Shown here: positions 15,007 through 23,673 of the stretch, piece after piece
Numbering within the stretch: position 1 is the first letter of the stretch
Layout of the letters: every line of letters starts with the position of its first letter
Assembly: GCA_021851165.1 (NCBI GenBank)
Contig: JAJZJN010000003.1
Location: 1-47,588, forward strand
DNA: 47,588 nt
Reading direction: 5' to 3'
Origin: Actinomycetes bacterium
GTDB taxonomy: Bacteria > Actinomycetota > Acidimicrobiia > Acidimicrobiales > JAJZJN01
Position numbers and translations under genes: made by a program
The notes under the pieces: generated by a model
What the model was told of the DNA's origin: nothing
Database searches by the model: none
The model's input: only the letters and a program-made list of their open reading frames with translations

Positions 15007-15725
15007 CCTTTCCAACCAGACGAGGATCCTGAGCTGCCCGAGGATCCTGAGCTGCCCGAGGATCCTGAGCTGCCCGAGGATCCTGAGCTGCCCGAGGATC
15101 CTGAGCTGCCCGATCCCGACGAACCGTACGAGGAGCTCGAAGCCGACGAGCCATATGCCCCGCTAGATCCCGACGAACCGTACGATCCCGACGAACCGTA
15201 CGAGGAGCTCGAAGTGGCTGCCAGACTCGGGGTGGCGACCCACCACTTCTGGAGCAGACCCTCGCCATTTGCCTGCCCAGGAGCCGTGTCACCGGAGAAG
15301 CGGTACAGGGGATGACCCTGGTACTCGACCTGGCGCCCATTGCCGTCGCTCACCGCGCTGAGCGTCCCGGGAAGCGAGCCGGATGCCTTCGGTGTCCCCG
15401 ACGCCAGGAGCAGCGGTGGCCAGACCGTCGCGCACGAGCCACCGCTCGGCAATTTGAAGCTCGCCGTGCACTTCGCCGCGGCCGAGCTGTCGGGGGTGAA
15501 GTAATACAGGGTGAACCCCTGGGTATCGGCCAGCACGGTCGTCGGCTTGCCCGACACCGTCACCGTCGCCGTTTTGACCACGACACTCCCCGACGAGGCA
15601 CTGGCTGCGACCTGGTGCGAGGGCGTCGACTTGGCCGCGGGGCTCGAGGTGCCACATGCTGCCGCAAGCAACGCTATGGCACCCATGCCGAGCGCCAGAC
15701 GGATAGGACGGGCGCTGTTCGTCAT
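15003..15725 (-). CDS. Secreted-repeat lipoprotein (PF03640 type) with Ser/Gly-rich tail
   Basis: A 240-residue exported lipoprotein. The signal peptide IRLALGMGAIALLAAAC ends in lipobox LAAAC. The middle carries two copies of the module of the Lipoprotein_15 / secreted-repeat family: TVLADTQGFTLYYFTPDSS then CATVWPPLLL, and RQVEYQGHPLYRFSGDTAPGQANGEG with a final W. Function of this family is not established. From about residue 170 it is a low-complexity tail of SSSSYGSSG and GSSGSS units, 90 bp of it made of five identical 18-bp copies. ATG 15725 follows a clear AGGGAGGGG. It lies at the end of the type B ACAD gene but has its own 137-bp upstream region. Confidence 0.82.
   Translation of the reverse strand: MTNSARPIRLALGMGAIALLAAACGTSSPAAKSTPSHQVAASASSGSVVVKTATVTVSGKPTTVLADTQGFTLYYFTPDSSAAAKCTASFKLPSGGSCATVWPPLLLASGTPKASGSLPGTLSAVSDGNGRQVEYQGHPLYRFSGDTAPGQANGEGLLQKWWVATPSLAATSSSSYGSSGSYGSSGSSGAYGSSASSSSYGSSGSGSSGSSGSSGSSGSSGSSGSSGSSGSSGSSSGWKG
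15021..15110. repeat. 18-bp perfect tandem repeat x5 in the lipoprotein tail
   Basis: Five identical copies of CGAGGATCCTGAGCTGCC, coding for GSSGSS on the minus strand. From 15112 to about 15215 an imperfect array with the unit GATCCCGACGAACCGTAC follows. Confidence 0.95.
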
Positions 15726-15862
15726 TTCCCCTCCCTTTGCTGTCTCGGATCCCGCTCACACGAAACTACAGCCTCGCCCTCAGGAAAAGGTATCGGGCCT
15801 CCGCTCCCGCCAGTGGGTGTCCGCGGATGCCGGTGATAGGCATCCCCGCGGATGCCGCCGCT

Positions 15863-17062
15863 TCACATGACCGGTAGGCCTGCTTCGGCCTTCGAGCGCA
15901 GCAGCCCAGCCAGGCGGCTCCGGTGGAAACCTGCGTTGCCGAAGCTCACCTGATCGAGCTGGGAACGCTTCATGTACAGGTGCAGATCGTGCTCCCAGGT
16001 AAACCCGATCCCGCCGTGAACCTGCAGCCCTGACGCCATCACCCTACGCGCTGCATCGGAGCAGAACACCTTGGCCGCGGAGGCAGCCAGTGTGGCGTCC
16101 GGTGCCCCGGCACCGACGCTCCATGCCGCATAGTACGCGATAGAGCGCATCCCCTCGATATCCACCAGCATGTCTGCACAGCGGTGCTTGACGGCCTGGA
16201 AGCTCCCTATCGCACGGCCGAACTGCTCCCGGTCCTTCGCGTACTGGACGGCCATCTCCTCGACCCGCCCTGCTGATCCAAGCATCTCTGCCGATACGGC
16301 ACTCGCCGCGCGCTCGAGCAGCGACTCCACCGCGTCGGGTCCGCCAAGCCGCACTGCTGGATGCGCGTCGAGCTCCAGCCATCCCAGACAACGCGTCAGG
16401 TCCATTGCCGCCTGCGACTCGCAACGCTGGCCAGGTCCGGGCACCACCGCGAAGAGGGAGGGGGGGCCGGCTCCGGGAGAACCTGGCGCGGGTGTGGCCA
16501 GCACGACGATCAGGTCTGCTTCGGGACCGAACACCACGGGATCTCCCCTACCGACGAGCAGCCACTCTTCGGACCTAGCTCGGCCTGATGCCGGGGTGAC
16601 CGCAGGCGAATCCGCCGGCAGTGCCTGGACGGACTTGCCATCGGCTGACCAGGCGACAGCACCGACAGCCGCTGGGCCGGCAGCGCCAGACAGCCGCTGC
16701 ACCCATTCCTGAACCGTCAACCCCCCGAGGGAAGCGGAGGGGTCGACCTCGCCCGCTGCAACTGCGCGCTCCAGCGAGCCACGTGCTACCACGGTGCCCA
16801 GGTAGGGCACGGGCGCGACATGGCGCCCTAACTGCTCGCAGAGGACCGCCACCTCCACCATTCCCATGCCGAGCCCCCCACCGGACTCGGGCATGTCGAT
16901 GGCCATCCAGCCCTGGCTGGCCATGGCCGACCACAGCTCAACGTCATAAGCGCTGCTGGAGAGGGCGACCTGGCGCACCCTCGCCATAGGCGCTAGATCG
17001 TCGAGCAAGGCGCAGGCAGCTCGCCGGAGCTCCTCCTGATCTTCGGAAAGCTCGAAGTCCAC
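15863..17062 (-). CDS. Acyl-CoA dehydrogenase, type B (GGIGFTWEHD subfamily)
   Basis: A 399-residue acyl-CoA dehydrogenase-like protein. The N-terminal domain is MDFELSEDQEELRRAACALLDDLAP, with GGGLGMGMVEVAVLCEQLGRHVAPVPYL. The C-terminal helical bundle has YAKDREQFGRAIGSFQAVKHRCADMLVDIEG and LQVHGGIGFTWEHDLHLYMKR. The middle beta-domain is poorly conserved, and the WCQLFSEPGAGSDL block of type A is absent. In steroid-degrading actinobacteria such chains pair with a type A chain to form alpha2-beta2 enzymes. The divergent neighbour (17127-18326) is type A. Start GTG 17062 lies 6 nt from the -10 box TAGGAT, so it is probably leaderless. Confidence 0.87.
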   Translation of the reverse strand: MDFELSEDQEELRRAACALLDDLAPMARVRQVALSSSAYDVELWSAMASQGWMAIDMPESGGGLGMGMVEVAVLCEQLGRHVAPVPYLGTVVARGSLERAVAAGEVDPSASLGGLTVQEWVQRLSGAAGPAAVGAVAWSADGKSVQALPADSPAVTPASGRARSEEWLLVGRGDPVVFGPEADLIVVLATPAPGSPGAGPPSLFAVVPGPGQRCESQAAMDLTRCLGWLELDAHPAVRLGGPDAVESLLERAASAVSAEMLGSAGRVEEMAVQYAKDREQFGRAIGSFQAVKHRCADMLVDIEGMRSIAYYAAWSVGAGAPDATLAASAAKVFCSDAARRVMASGLQVHGGIGFTWEHDLHLYMKRSQLDQVSFGNAGFHRSRLAGLLRSKAEAGLPVM

Positions 17063-17068
17063 TTCAAG

Positions 17069-17074
17069 ATCCTA
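17069..17074 (-). promoter_or_regulatory. -10 box TAGGAT, leaderless ACAD transcript
   Basis: TAGGAT on the minus strand, 6 nt upstream of GTG 17062. Site 3 overlaps the expected -35 region. Confidence 0.5.
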
Positions 17075-17096
17075 TCTGCCGACGCAGCAAGAAGCC

Positions 17097-17110
17097 TGAC
17101 TGTTGTGTCA
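17097..17110. promoter_or_regulatory. TGAC-N6-GTCA palindrome, site 3
   Basis: TGAC TGTTGT GTCA, centred in the 64-bp gap between two divergent ACAD genes. Confidence 0.7.
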
Positions 17111-17126
17111 TGCTTTGGTCAAGGCA

Positions 17127-18326
17127 ATGGATCTCACTGATACCCCAGCTCAACTCCGCATACGTCACGACATACGCGAGTGGCTTCGCTCGCACCCGCC
17201 TGAGACGCATGGTCCGCCTGGTGCGGGTGCCCCGGCCGACCTCGCCCGCGATGTGGCAGCAGGGCGCGACTGGCAGGCTCGCTTGGCCGCAGGCGGGTGG
17301 GTGGCCCTCACCTGGCCCCTGGGCTACGGGGGTCGGGCAATGGGTCCGGTCGAGAGCTTCGTGGTACAAGAGGAATTGGCGAGGGCCGGGGCGCCCGAGC
17401 TAGTGGGGAGGATCGGGGTCAACCTGGTAGGCCCCACACTCCTCGCTCATGGTACCGAGGAGCAGAGATCCAGGTGGCTGCCGTCGATCCCAGATGCCAG
17501 GGAGCTGTGGTGCCAACTATTCAGCGAGCCGGCAGCCGGGTCGGACCTCGCTGCAGTCCAGACTGTGGCCACCCCGGTGAGGGGCGGCTACCTCCTCCAG
17601 GGCACCAAGGTCTGGACATCGTACGCCCAGTTCGCCGACTGGGGTCTGTGCCTGGCGCGGACTGGACCGTCCTCAGCGGCACACGGGGGACTCACGTGCC
17701 TCGCCGTGGACATGCACGCCTCAGGCGTCGAAGTCCATCCGCTCGTCCAGATGACCGGCGAGGCCGAGTTCAACGAGGTCTTCCTAAGCGAAGTCGAAGT
17801 CCCCGAATCAAACGTGATCGGCGGCGAAGGACAGGGTTGGCGGGTGGCGGGTTCCACGCTGTCGCGCGAGCGGGGGATCAACCCCAGGCAGATGGCAATC
17901 CACCTGCAGCACATCGAGGAGCTGGTGAGGATGGCATGGGCAACGGGAGCCTTCTGCGACCAACGCCTGAGCACCCGGCTAGCCGAGGCCTACGTGGAGG
18001 TGCGCATATTCCAGCTCCTGAACTGGAGGTCTCTCTCCCGGCTGGCAAAGAGTCTCGACCCGGGTCCCGAAGGCAGCATTCTGAAGCTCTACTGGAGCGA
18101 GATGAGCCAGCGCCTTCACGCTCTGGCCCTGGACGTGACCGGTCCCGCCGCACCGCTCTGGCGGCAAGCCGATGCCAACCCCGGCGGGGGCGCATGGCAA
18201 CGATCATGGCTTTACTACCAGGCCGCTTCGATCTTCGCGGGAACCAACGAGATCCAGCGGAACATCATAGGCGAGAGGGTGCTCGGCCTTCCTCGCGAGC
18301 CACCCTCCATGACAAGGAGCCATTGA
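17127..18326 (+). CDS. Acyl-CoA dehydrogenase, type A
   Basis: A 399-residue acyl-CoA dehydrogenase closely similar in layout to the 12066-13292 product: GWVALTWPLGYGGR, NLVGPTLLAHGTEEQRSRWLPSI, ELWCQLFSEPAAGSDLAAVQT, GTKVWTSYAQFADWGLCLART, LVQMTGEAEFNEVFLSEVEVPESNVIGGEGQGWRVAGSTLSRERG and GTNEIQRNIIGERVLGLPREP. I chose ATG 17127 over the in-frame TTG at 17103 because site 3 reaches 17110. An AAGG precedes it but is weak. It leads an operon with crotonase, CaiB, SDR and ADH genes. Divergent pairing with a type B gene suggests a heteromeric enzyme. The catalytic role is first-step alpha,beta-desaturation of an acyl-CoA; chain type unknown. Confidence 0.9.
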   Translation: MDLTDTPAQLRIRHDIREWLRSHPPETHGPPGAGAPADLARDVAAGRDWQARLAAGGWVALTWPLGYGGRAMGPVESFVVQEELARAGAPELVGRIGVNLVGPTLLAHGTEEQRSRWLPSIPDARELWCQLFSEPAAGSDLAAVQTVATPVRGGYLLQGTKVWTSYAQFADWGLCLARTGPSSAAHGGLTCLAVDMHASGVEVHPLVQMTGEAEFNEVFLSEVEVPESNVIGGEGQGWRVAGSTLSRERGINPRQMAIHLQHIEELVRMAWATGAFCDQRLSTRLAEAYVEVRIFQLLNWRSLSRLAKSLDPGPEGSILKLYWSEMSQRLHALALDVTGPAAPLWRQADANPGGGAWQRSWLYYQAASIFAGTNEIQRNIIGERVLGLPREPPSMTRSH

Positions 18327-18349
18327 ATTGAGCACACGAGGGATCTGAG

Positions 18350-19261
18350 ATGATGAGGCCCCGTAAAGACGCTGGTCCCGGCAACCCGGACCCCGCAGGA
18401 AGGCCAGGTGCCGCTGGCGAGCCTGTCGTGCTGTACGAGTCACTGGGTGCCGTTGCCCTGGTCACCATGAACCGACCCGAGGTCGCCAATGCCCAGGACA
18501 CCGCCCTCATAGATGGACTCGACGCTGCCTTCGGCCGGGCTGACGCCGACGACGGGATCAGGGTCGTGGTGCTGGCCGGAGCCGGCCGTCACTTCAGCTC
18601 CGGGCACGACCTACGCGCCCTCATCGGCGCCACCGAACCTGACAAGTGGCGTGAGATGAGATCCACCCCCGAAGGCAAGTTCCGCCACGAGCAGGTCATG
18701 TACTTCGACCGCTGCAAGCGCATCCACGACTTTAGGAAGCCGACCATCGCGGCCGTGCAAGGCAAGTGCGTGGCAGCGGGCCTCATGCTCGCTTGCATGT
18801 GCGACATCATCGTCGCAGGCGACAACTCCTCGTTCTCCAATCCCGTCCTGAAGATGACCGGGGCGGGTGTGGAATTGCTGGTCGAACCATGGGAGCTCGG
18901 GATACGGAAGGCCAAGGAGTTCCTTCTCACCGGAGACGAGATCGATGCCGCCGAGGCATGGCGGCTCGGCTTGGTCAACCGGGTGGTGCCGAGCACAGAG
19001 CTGATCGAGCGTGCTGTCGAGCTCGCTCAGCGCATCGCTCTCGTCCCTCCGGTGACTGCCCAGGTTGTGAAGGCTTCGATCAACCACGCCGCTGAGCTGA
19101 TGGGCCAGGAGAGCTCGTGGCGCTACCACTTCATGGCACACCAGTGGACTCACAATACGGCGACCGCCGTCGAAGCGCTTCAGGCGCGCCAGCAGATGGG
19201 TTCCATGCAGGAGGTATTTGCAGCACGCGACCGTGGCGACACCTCACAGGCTGCGGAATAG
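18350..19261 (+). CDS. Enoyl-CoA hydratase/isomerase (crotonase) family
   Basis: A 303-residue crotonase. The CoA/oxyanion pattern is GAGRHFSSGHDLRALIG (first oxyanion hole, about residues 79-95) and KPTIAAVQGKCVAAGLMLACMCDIIVAGDNSSFSNPV (second). It continues into the catalytic-loop region and AAEAWRLGLVNRVVPSTELIERAVELAQRI. The catalytic-loop position reads MTGAGVELLVEPWELG, which departs from the usual GGTQRL-type loop, so hydratase activity is not assured; hydrolase or isomerase activity is possible. A non-conserved 25-residue N-terminus follows ATG 18350, preceded by GAGGGATCTGAG. It lies 23 bp after the ACAD gene in the same operon. Confidence 0.87.
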   Translation: MMRPRKDAGPGNPDPAGRPGAAGEPVVLYESLGAVALVTMNRPEVANAQDTALIDGLDAAFGRADADDGIRVVVLAGAGRHFSSGHDLRALIGATEPDKWREMRSTPEGKFRHEQVMYFDRCKRIHDFRKPTIAAVQGKCVAAGLMLACMCDIIVAGDNSSFSNPVLKMTGAGVELLVEPWELGIRKAKEFLLTGDEIDAAEAWRLGLVNRVVPSTELIERAVELAQRIALVPPVTAQVVKASINHAAELMGQESSWRYHFMAHQWTHNTATAVEALQARQQMGSMQEVFAARDRGDTSQAAE

Positions 19262-19277
19262 GCCAAGGCGACCAGCA

Positions 19278-20639
19278 ATGGACACCACCGCACACGGCTC
19301 GTCACAGCCTCTCGAAGGCATTCGGGTTGTCGACGCCGGAACCCGTATCGGGGCACCATTCTGTGCGGGGCTTCTCGGCGAATGGGGTGCAGAGGTGATC
19401 AAGGTCGAACAGCCCCGCTCGGGCGACTTCATGCGCCATATAGGCCCGTTCGCGATAGACCGGGCAACCTCTTCCGACATCGACATGGGTAGCGACATCG
19501 GCGTGAGTGGGACTGCAGGCGTGAGTGGGACTGCAGGCGTGAGTGGGACTGCAGGCGTGAGTGGGACTCCAGGCGTGAGTAGGACTGCAGGCGGAGACGA
19601 CGGCTACTCGCTGTTCTGGGCAGTCGAGGGAAGGGGGCGCAAGAGTGTCACCTGTGACCTCCACAGCGCTGCCGGTCAGGACCTGTTCCGCAGGCTCGCC
19701 TCCAAGGCGGACGTGGTGTGCGAGAACTTCCGTCCAGGCACGATGGAAGCCTGGGGAATCGGCCCCGGAGCACTGGACCCCCGATTGGTCTTCGTCCGCA
19801 TAAGCGCTTTCGGCCAGGACGGGCCCTACTCTGCACGCCCTGGGCTCGACCGACTCGGGGTTGCCTACGGGGGTCTCATGCATCTCACCGGTGAGCCTGG
19901 TCGTCCCCCGGTGCGCCCAGGGGTGACCGTCTCGGACTACCTCACCGGCGTGTTCGCTGCCGAGGCGGCTCTCGCTGCCCTCTACAGACGCGACAGGCGC
20001 GGCGGAAGGCACGCCGGCAAGGGAGCCGTCGTCGATGCATCGCTGTATGGCTCGGTCCTACGGATCCTCGAGTGGACTATCGCGGGGTACGATCGTCTCG
20101 GTGTAGTCCGGGACCGTGAGGGCAACCGGCTGGCAAACTCTGCCCCCCTCGACAACTACCCGACCTCCGACGGCCGGAGCGTATGCATCGTGGCAGGCTC
20201 CGATGCAAACTTCCGGCGGCTGTGCGCCGCGATGCACCGCCAGGAGCTCGCTGCAGACCCGAGATTTTCCAACTTGGCTCAGCGCGCACGAAATGGTGAC
20301 CTGATCAACGCGATCGTTGCCGGCTGGACATCCTCGCTCACTGCCGACGAAATAGAACTGGCCTGCATTGCCCATGACGTGCCAGTAGCGACCGCCTACA
20401 CTGCTCGCGACATAGCCACCGATCGACACTTCGAAGCCCGGGGGGATCTGGTGCGGGTCGCGGACCCCGTCCTGGGTCCCCTGCTGCAGCAGGCTCCTTA
20501 TCCCCGCCTCGACGGCAAGCGCCCCGAGGCTCCACGCGGAGCCCCGCTGCTCGGTGCCGACAACGAGGAAATCTGGGGTGGGCTGCTCGGGGTGAGCAAG
20601 CGACAGCTAGCCGAATTGACCGCAAAGGGGGTCCTTTGA
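19278..20639 (+). CDS. CaiB/BaiF family III CoA-transferase
   Basis: A 453-residue family III CoA-transferase. It begins LEGIRVVDAGTRIGAPFCAGLLGEWGAEVIKVEQPRSGDFMR, the usual N-terminus. It continues with GRGRKSVTCDLHSAAGQDLFRRLASKADVVCENFRPGTMEAWGIGP, where the Asp expected to form the mixed anhydride (normally near 170) lies in the following stretch. ISAFGQDGPYSARPGLDRLGVAYGGLMHLTG is typical. Residues 75-104 are five tandem GVSGTA hexapeptides from an 18-bp DNA repeat, inserted after the first beta-alpha unit where relatives have a short loop. ATG 19278 is 16 bp after the crotonase gene. Likely moves CoA between a product acid and a substrate acid. Confidence 0.9.
   Translation: MDTTAHGSSQPLEGIRVVDAGTRIGAPFCAGLLGEWGAEVIKVEQPRSGDFMRHIGPFAIDRATSSDIDMGSDIGVSGTAGVSGTAGVSGTAGVSGTPGVSRTAGGDDGYSLFWAVEGRGRKSVTCDLHSAAGQDLFRRLASKADVVCENFRPGTMEAWGIGPGALDPRLVFVRISAFGQDGPYSARPGLDRLGVAYGGLMHLTGEPGRPPVRPGVTVSDYLTGVFAAEAALAALYRRDRRGGRHAGKGAVVDASLYGSVLRILEWTIAGYDRLGVVRDREGNRLANSAPLDNYPTSDGRSVCIVAGSDANFRRLCAAMHRQELAADPRFSNLAQRARNGDLINAIVAGWTSSLTADEIELACIAHDVPVATAYTARDIATDRHFEARGDLVRVADPVLGPLLQQAPYPRLDGKRPEAPRGAPLLGADNEEIWGGLLGVSKRQLAELTAKGVL
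19500..19589. repeat. 18-bp tandem repeat x5 inside the CaiB gene
   Basis: Five units of GGCGTGAGTGGGACTGCA; the first three are identical and the last two carry one change each. In frame, coding for GVSGTA. Confidence 0.95.
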
Positions 20640-20641
20640 GC

Positions 20642-21505
20642 ATGAACGTCCCTACGAGCCCTACGAGCCCTACGAGCCCTACGAGTCCTACGAGCCCTAC
20701 GAGCCCTACGAGCCCTACGAGCCCTACGAGCCCAGCGTCGAGAGTGGCTCTGGTGACGGGCGCTTCGTCAGGCATAGGCGCCGCTACTGCCTTGCGCCTG
20801 GCAGAGCAGGGTACGGCTGTCGGGATCATCGCCCGCCGGGCAGAGAGGCTCGGCCAAGTCCTGGATGCCTGCCGCGCCCATGCCCCTGGGTCGCGGATGT
20901 GGGTGGCGGACCTCGCCGACCCGGCTCTCGCGGCTGGACTTGCCACCGAGGCCTGGGAGGCCTTCGGGCATATCGACGTGCTCGTCAACAATGCCGGCAT
21001 CCCGATGCGCCGCCACGTGACACGCCTCGACCCAGGGCTGGTGGAGAAGGTCATGAGGGTTAACTTCTTCTCCCCGGCTGCGATGACGCTCGCCCTGCTG
21101 CCCCTCATGATCGCGCGCGGCCAGGGAGTCATAGTGAACGTGTCGAGCCTGGGCGGCCGGCTCGGAATAGCCACAGAAGCTGCCTACTCGGCTTCCAAGT
21201 TTGCCCTCTGCGGGTTCAGCGAGGCCATGGCAGCAGATCTTGCGGGAACCGGGGTCAAGGTCCGCATCATCCTGCCCGGCGCCGTCGATACGGAGATATG
21301 GGACCAACCTGACAACGACCCACCCCTCTACGAGGGCCCGAAGGTTCCAGCCGAGGAGGTGGCAGCCGGCATAGTGGATGCCATCGCCAGCAGCAGCATC
21401 GAGCACTACCTACCCGATATGCGCGCCGTGGTGGAGATGAAGACTGCCGACCTCGACGCATTCATGACAGGAATGCTTGCCGCCACGAGGACCGACACCC
21501 GATGA
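20642..21505 (+). CDS. SDR-family oxidoreductase with a (PTS)9 N-terminus
   Basis: A 287-residue short-chain dehydrogenase. TGASSGIG begins the Rossmann fold, NNAG follows near residue 116, and catalytic Ser/Tyr/Lys are in NVSSLGG and YSASKFALCG. Classical SDR length is about 250; the excess is a leader of MNV then nine Pro-Thr-Ser units (residues 4-30), coded by nine 9-bp repeats. The next residues, ASRVALVTG, are the normal start of the family. I chose ATG 20642, two bases after the CaiB stop; a TTG at 20636 is in frame but further from ribosome-site AGGGGG logic. The downstream ADH gene overlaps by 4 bp (ATGA). It probably oxidises a hydroxyacyl-CoA or alcohol made by the operon. Confidence 0.88.
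   Translation: MNVPTSPTSPTSPTSPTSPTSPTSPTSPTSPASRVALVTGASSGIGAATALRLAEQGTAVGIIARRAERLGQVLDACRAHAPGSRMWVADLADPALAAGLATEAWEAFGHIDVLVNNAGIPMRRHVTRLDPGLVEKVMRVNFFSPAAMTLALLPLMIARGQGVIVNVSSLGGRLGIATEAAYSASKFALCGFSEAMAADLAGTGVKVRIILPGAVDTEIWDQPDNDPPLYEGPKVPAEEVAAGIVDAIASSSIEHYLPDMRAVVEMKTADLDAFMTGMLAATRTDTR
20651..20731. repeat. 9-bp tandem repeat x9 at the SDR N-terminus
   Basis: Nine copies of CCTACGAGC; the fourth has a T at its last base. It codes for (PTS)9. Confidence 0.97.
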
Positions 21506-22755
21506 GGGCGCTCGTCTTCGGCTCTCCCCGGACACCGCCATATCCCGAGCCCAAGCCGGTAGGCGAGCTGGAGGAGCAGCTGGCATCGTTGCCCTTCGGT
21601 TTGCACGACGTCGATGATCCTGTGCCCTCGCGGCCCGGCTGGGTCCTGACCCGGCCACTGCTGGCAGGGATATGCGGATCGGACTCGAAGATGATCCTGG
21701 GCGACTTCAACGAGGGCGACATCGACAACCCTATGGCCGCGTTCTCCTCACTGCCCTACGTCCCAGGTCACGAGGTCGTCGCCGAGGTGGTGGCACTGGG
21801 GCCGGGTGCTCACGGCGTCGAACCCGGCCAGCGAGTAGTCCTGAACCCCTGGCTGTCGTGCGCGCCGCGAGGCATATCGCCGTTGTGCCCGGCATGCGAG
21901 GCAGGAGACTACTCACTTTGCTGGAGCTTTACCGATGGCGACATCGGACCGGGTGTTCATATCGGAGTCACAGCCGGCGCACCGGGCGGTTGGGCCGATC
22001 TGATGGTGGCTCACGACTCGATGCTCATAGCTGTCCCCGACGCAATTCCCGATGAGCTCGCCGTACTGGCAGATCCGTTTGCCGTTTCCCTGCACGCTGT
22101 CATCCGCAACGCCCCGCCTGCGGGAGGCCGGGTCCTTGTCTACGGTGCCGGTGCGCTCGGCATGACGACGCTGGCCGTGCTGCGTGCCCTCTATCCCGAT
22201 GTGGAGGTGGCGGTGATCGCCAGGTTCCCCGCCCAAGCAGCGCTCGCCCGGGCGCTCGGTGCGGCCAAGATCATCGCCTCCGAGGACCAGATGGAGGCCG
22301 CAGCCATCGTAGACGAGCTGGCAGCCTGGTCAGGCGGGATACTGCACCCTGCCCTGGCCGGCCTTCCGATGACCCATCCTGGTGGTATCGACGTCGTCTA
22401 CGACACGATCGCCAAGCCCGAGACCCTGGAGATCGGCATCCGCCTGTTGAAGTCGCGCGGGTCCCTCGTGTGGAGCGGGGTCCATACGCCTGGGCGTTTC
22501 GAATGGACGCCCATTTACTTCAAGGAGCTCCGGATCGTGGGGTCGAACGCCTTCGGGATGGAAGAGGTCCGCGGTGTCCGCCAGCACGCGATCTCGCACT
22601 ATCTGGACATGGTCGCAGCCGGGGAGATCGAGCTGTCGGGAATGCTGACTCACCGCTTCGCCCTGGGGCGGTGGTGGGACGCCGTGCTCGCATTGGCGCG
22701 CCAGCAAGAAAGTGGTGCGATCAAGGTGGCCTTCGAGCCGCGGGCAGAACCTTGA
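21502..22755 (+). CDS. Zinc-dependent medium-chain alcohol dehydrogenase
   Basis: A 417-residue MDR-family dehydrogenase. LLAGICGSDSKM carries the catalytic-zinc Cys, PYVPGHEVVAEVV the His-Glu pair, and LSCAPRGISPLCPACEAGDYSLCW a cysteine cluster equivalent to the structural zinc lobe. The nucleotide site is VLVYGAGALGMTTLAVLRALYP. A long N-terminal stretch (PYPEPKPVGELEEQLASLPF) precedes the usual start of the fold, so the chain is longer than the normal 340-380. The start ATG overlaps the SDR stop by 4 bp. Last gene of the operon; a short inverted repeat (TCCCGCA ... TGCGGGA) lies downstream near 22769-22799. Substrate unknown. Confidence 0.88.
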   Translation: MRALVFGSPRTPPYPEPKPVGELEEQLASLPFGLHDVDDPVPSRPGWVLTRPLLAGICGSDSKMILGDFNEGDIDNPMAAFSSLPYVPGHEVVAEVVALGPGAHGVEPGQRVVLNPWLSCAPRGISPLCPACEAGDYSLCWSFTDGDIGPGVHIGVTAGAPGGWADLMVAHDSMLIAVPDAIPDELAVLADPFAVSLHAVIRNAPPAGGRVLVYGAGALGMTTLAVLRALYPDVEVAVIARFPAQAALARALGAAKIIASEDQMEAAAIVDELAAWSGGILHPALAGLPMTHPGGIDVVYDTIAKPETLEIGIRLLKSRGSLVWSGVHTPGRFEWTPIYFKELRIVGSNAFGMEEVRGVRQHAISHYLDMVAAGEIELSGMLTHRFALGRWWDAVLALARQQESGAIKVAFEPRAEP

Positions 22756-22817
22756 GCTCGCGGGTGGTTCCCGCAACGCACACCGGGGACCGTGCGGGAG
22801 TGGAACCGCGGGGTGAC

Positions 22818-22823
22818 TACGAT
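22818..22823 (+). promoter_or_regulatory. -10 box TACGAT, near-leaderless TetR transcript
   Basis: TACGAT lies 9 nt before ATG 22833, with no Shine-Dalgarno sequence. A loose inverted pair (GACT at 22815, AGTC at 22827) surrounds it, but not the TGAC-N6-GTCA form. Confidence 0.45.
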
Positions 22824-22832
22824 TCAAGTCGC

Positions 22833-23642
22833 ATGGCATCGACCACTTCGCCCACGAGCAAACCCCGTCGCGCGAGGACACCGGCATCGAGGCGCGCCCC
22901 CACCCAGGTTGACCCCGTCGATCACGCGCCTGAACGAGCGGTGACTGCTGTGCCCTCGTCACTAACCTCGTCTGCAACCGGCGAGCCGGCCAGCAAACGA
23001 GCCCTGCGCAAGCAGGGACGGCGCACCATGCGCAAGCTGCTCGATGCGGCCATGGTCGTCTTTGCCCGACGTGGATATCACGCTGCACGGGTAGACGACA
23101 TCGTGAAGCTGGCCAAGACGTCGCACGGCACCTTCTATCTCTATTTCTCCAATAAGGAGGACCTGCTGCGCGCCTTGGTGATCGAGGCCGGAACCGAGGT
23201 TGCCACCCTGGACCAGCTACTCGGTCCTGTCGGTCCCGACCCGGAGGGGTGGCAGGAGCTACGCGCCTGGATGAGTCGCTTCTCGGAGGCGTGGCAGCGC
23301 TACGCTCCGGTCATCAGGGCATGGACAGATCTTGCAATGACCGATCCAGAGCTTGGCGCTCAGGCCCACAGCGCCGCTGGCGGGGTTAGCAGCACCCTTG
23401 CAAAGCGCATCGCCGAGGCAGGTCCCGACGAGGGCATAGACCCCATTGCCGCCGCCGAGGCGGTAGTGGCCATGATCGACCGCTTCCATTACCTACGGCA
23501 GTTCACAGGTGAGCCGGTCGACGATACGGCGCTCGACACCCTCACGACCATGGTGCACCGTGCCCTGTTCACCGGCACGGCGGCTCGCAAGCCACGTCCC
23601 AGGGGCTCCAGTGCCGTTCGCAAGGCACGCCAGATGCTCTGA
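22833..23642 (+). CDS. TetR/AcrR-family transcriptional regulator
   Basis: A 269-residue TetR-family protein. The DNA-binding domain occupies roughly residues 70-120: TMRKLLDAAMVVFARRGYHAARVDDIVKLAKTSHGTFYLYFSNKEDLLRALV. The last 150 residues form the helical ligand domain (WQELRAWMSRFSEAWQRYAPVIRAW, RFHYLRQF). An unusual 65-residue, Ser/Thr/Pro-rich N-terminal extension precedes the helix-turn-helix. ATG 22833 fits the -10 box at 22818. It is the only recognisable regulator in the window, so it is the natural candidate for the TGAC-N6-GTCA sites, yet its own promoter lacks a clear copy. Ligand could be an acyl-CoA, as for KstR-type regulators; this is inference. Confidence 0.88.
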   Translation: MASTTSPTSKPRRARTPASRRAPTQVDPVDHAPERAVTAVPSSLTSSATGEPASKRALRKQGRRTMRKLLDAAMVVFARRGYHAARVDDIVKLAKTSHGTFYLYFSNKEDLLRALVIEAGTEVATLDQLLGPVGPDPEGWQELRAWMSRFSEAWQRYAPVIRAWTDLAMTDPELGAQAHSAAGGVSSTLAKRIAEAGPDEGIDPIAAAEAVVAMIDRFHYLRQFTGEPVDDTALDTLTTMVHRALFTGTAARKPRPRGSSAVRKARQML

Positions 23643-23673
23643 GAAGCTCGGGATCGCGCGGCTGGCCTCCGGT

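Noticed and set aside
15021-15215. Possible CRISPR array
   Set aside because: Units are 18 bp, contiguous, without spacers, and code in frame for a Ser/Gly tail; the same holds for the 9- and 15-bp arrays elsewhere.
22815-22830. TetR self-operator of the TGAC-N6-GTCA type
   Set aside because: Only TGACT...AGTC with a wider gap is present, so I did not count it among the sites, though weak autoregulation remains possible.
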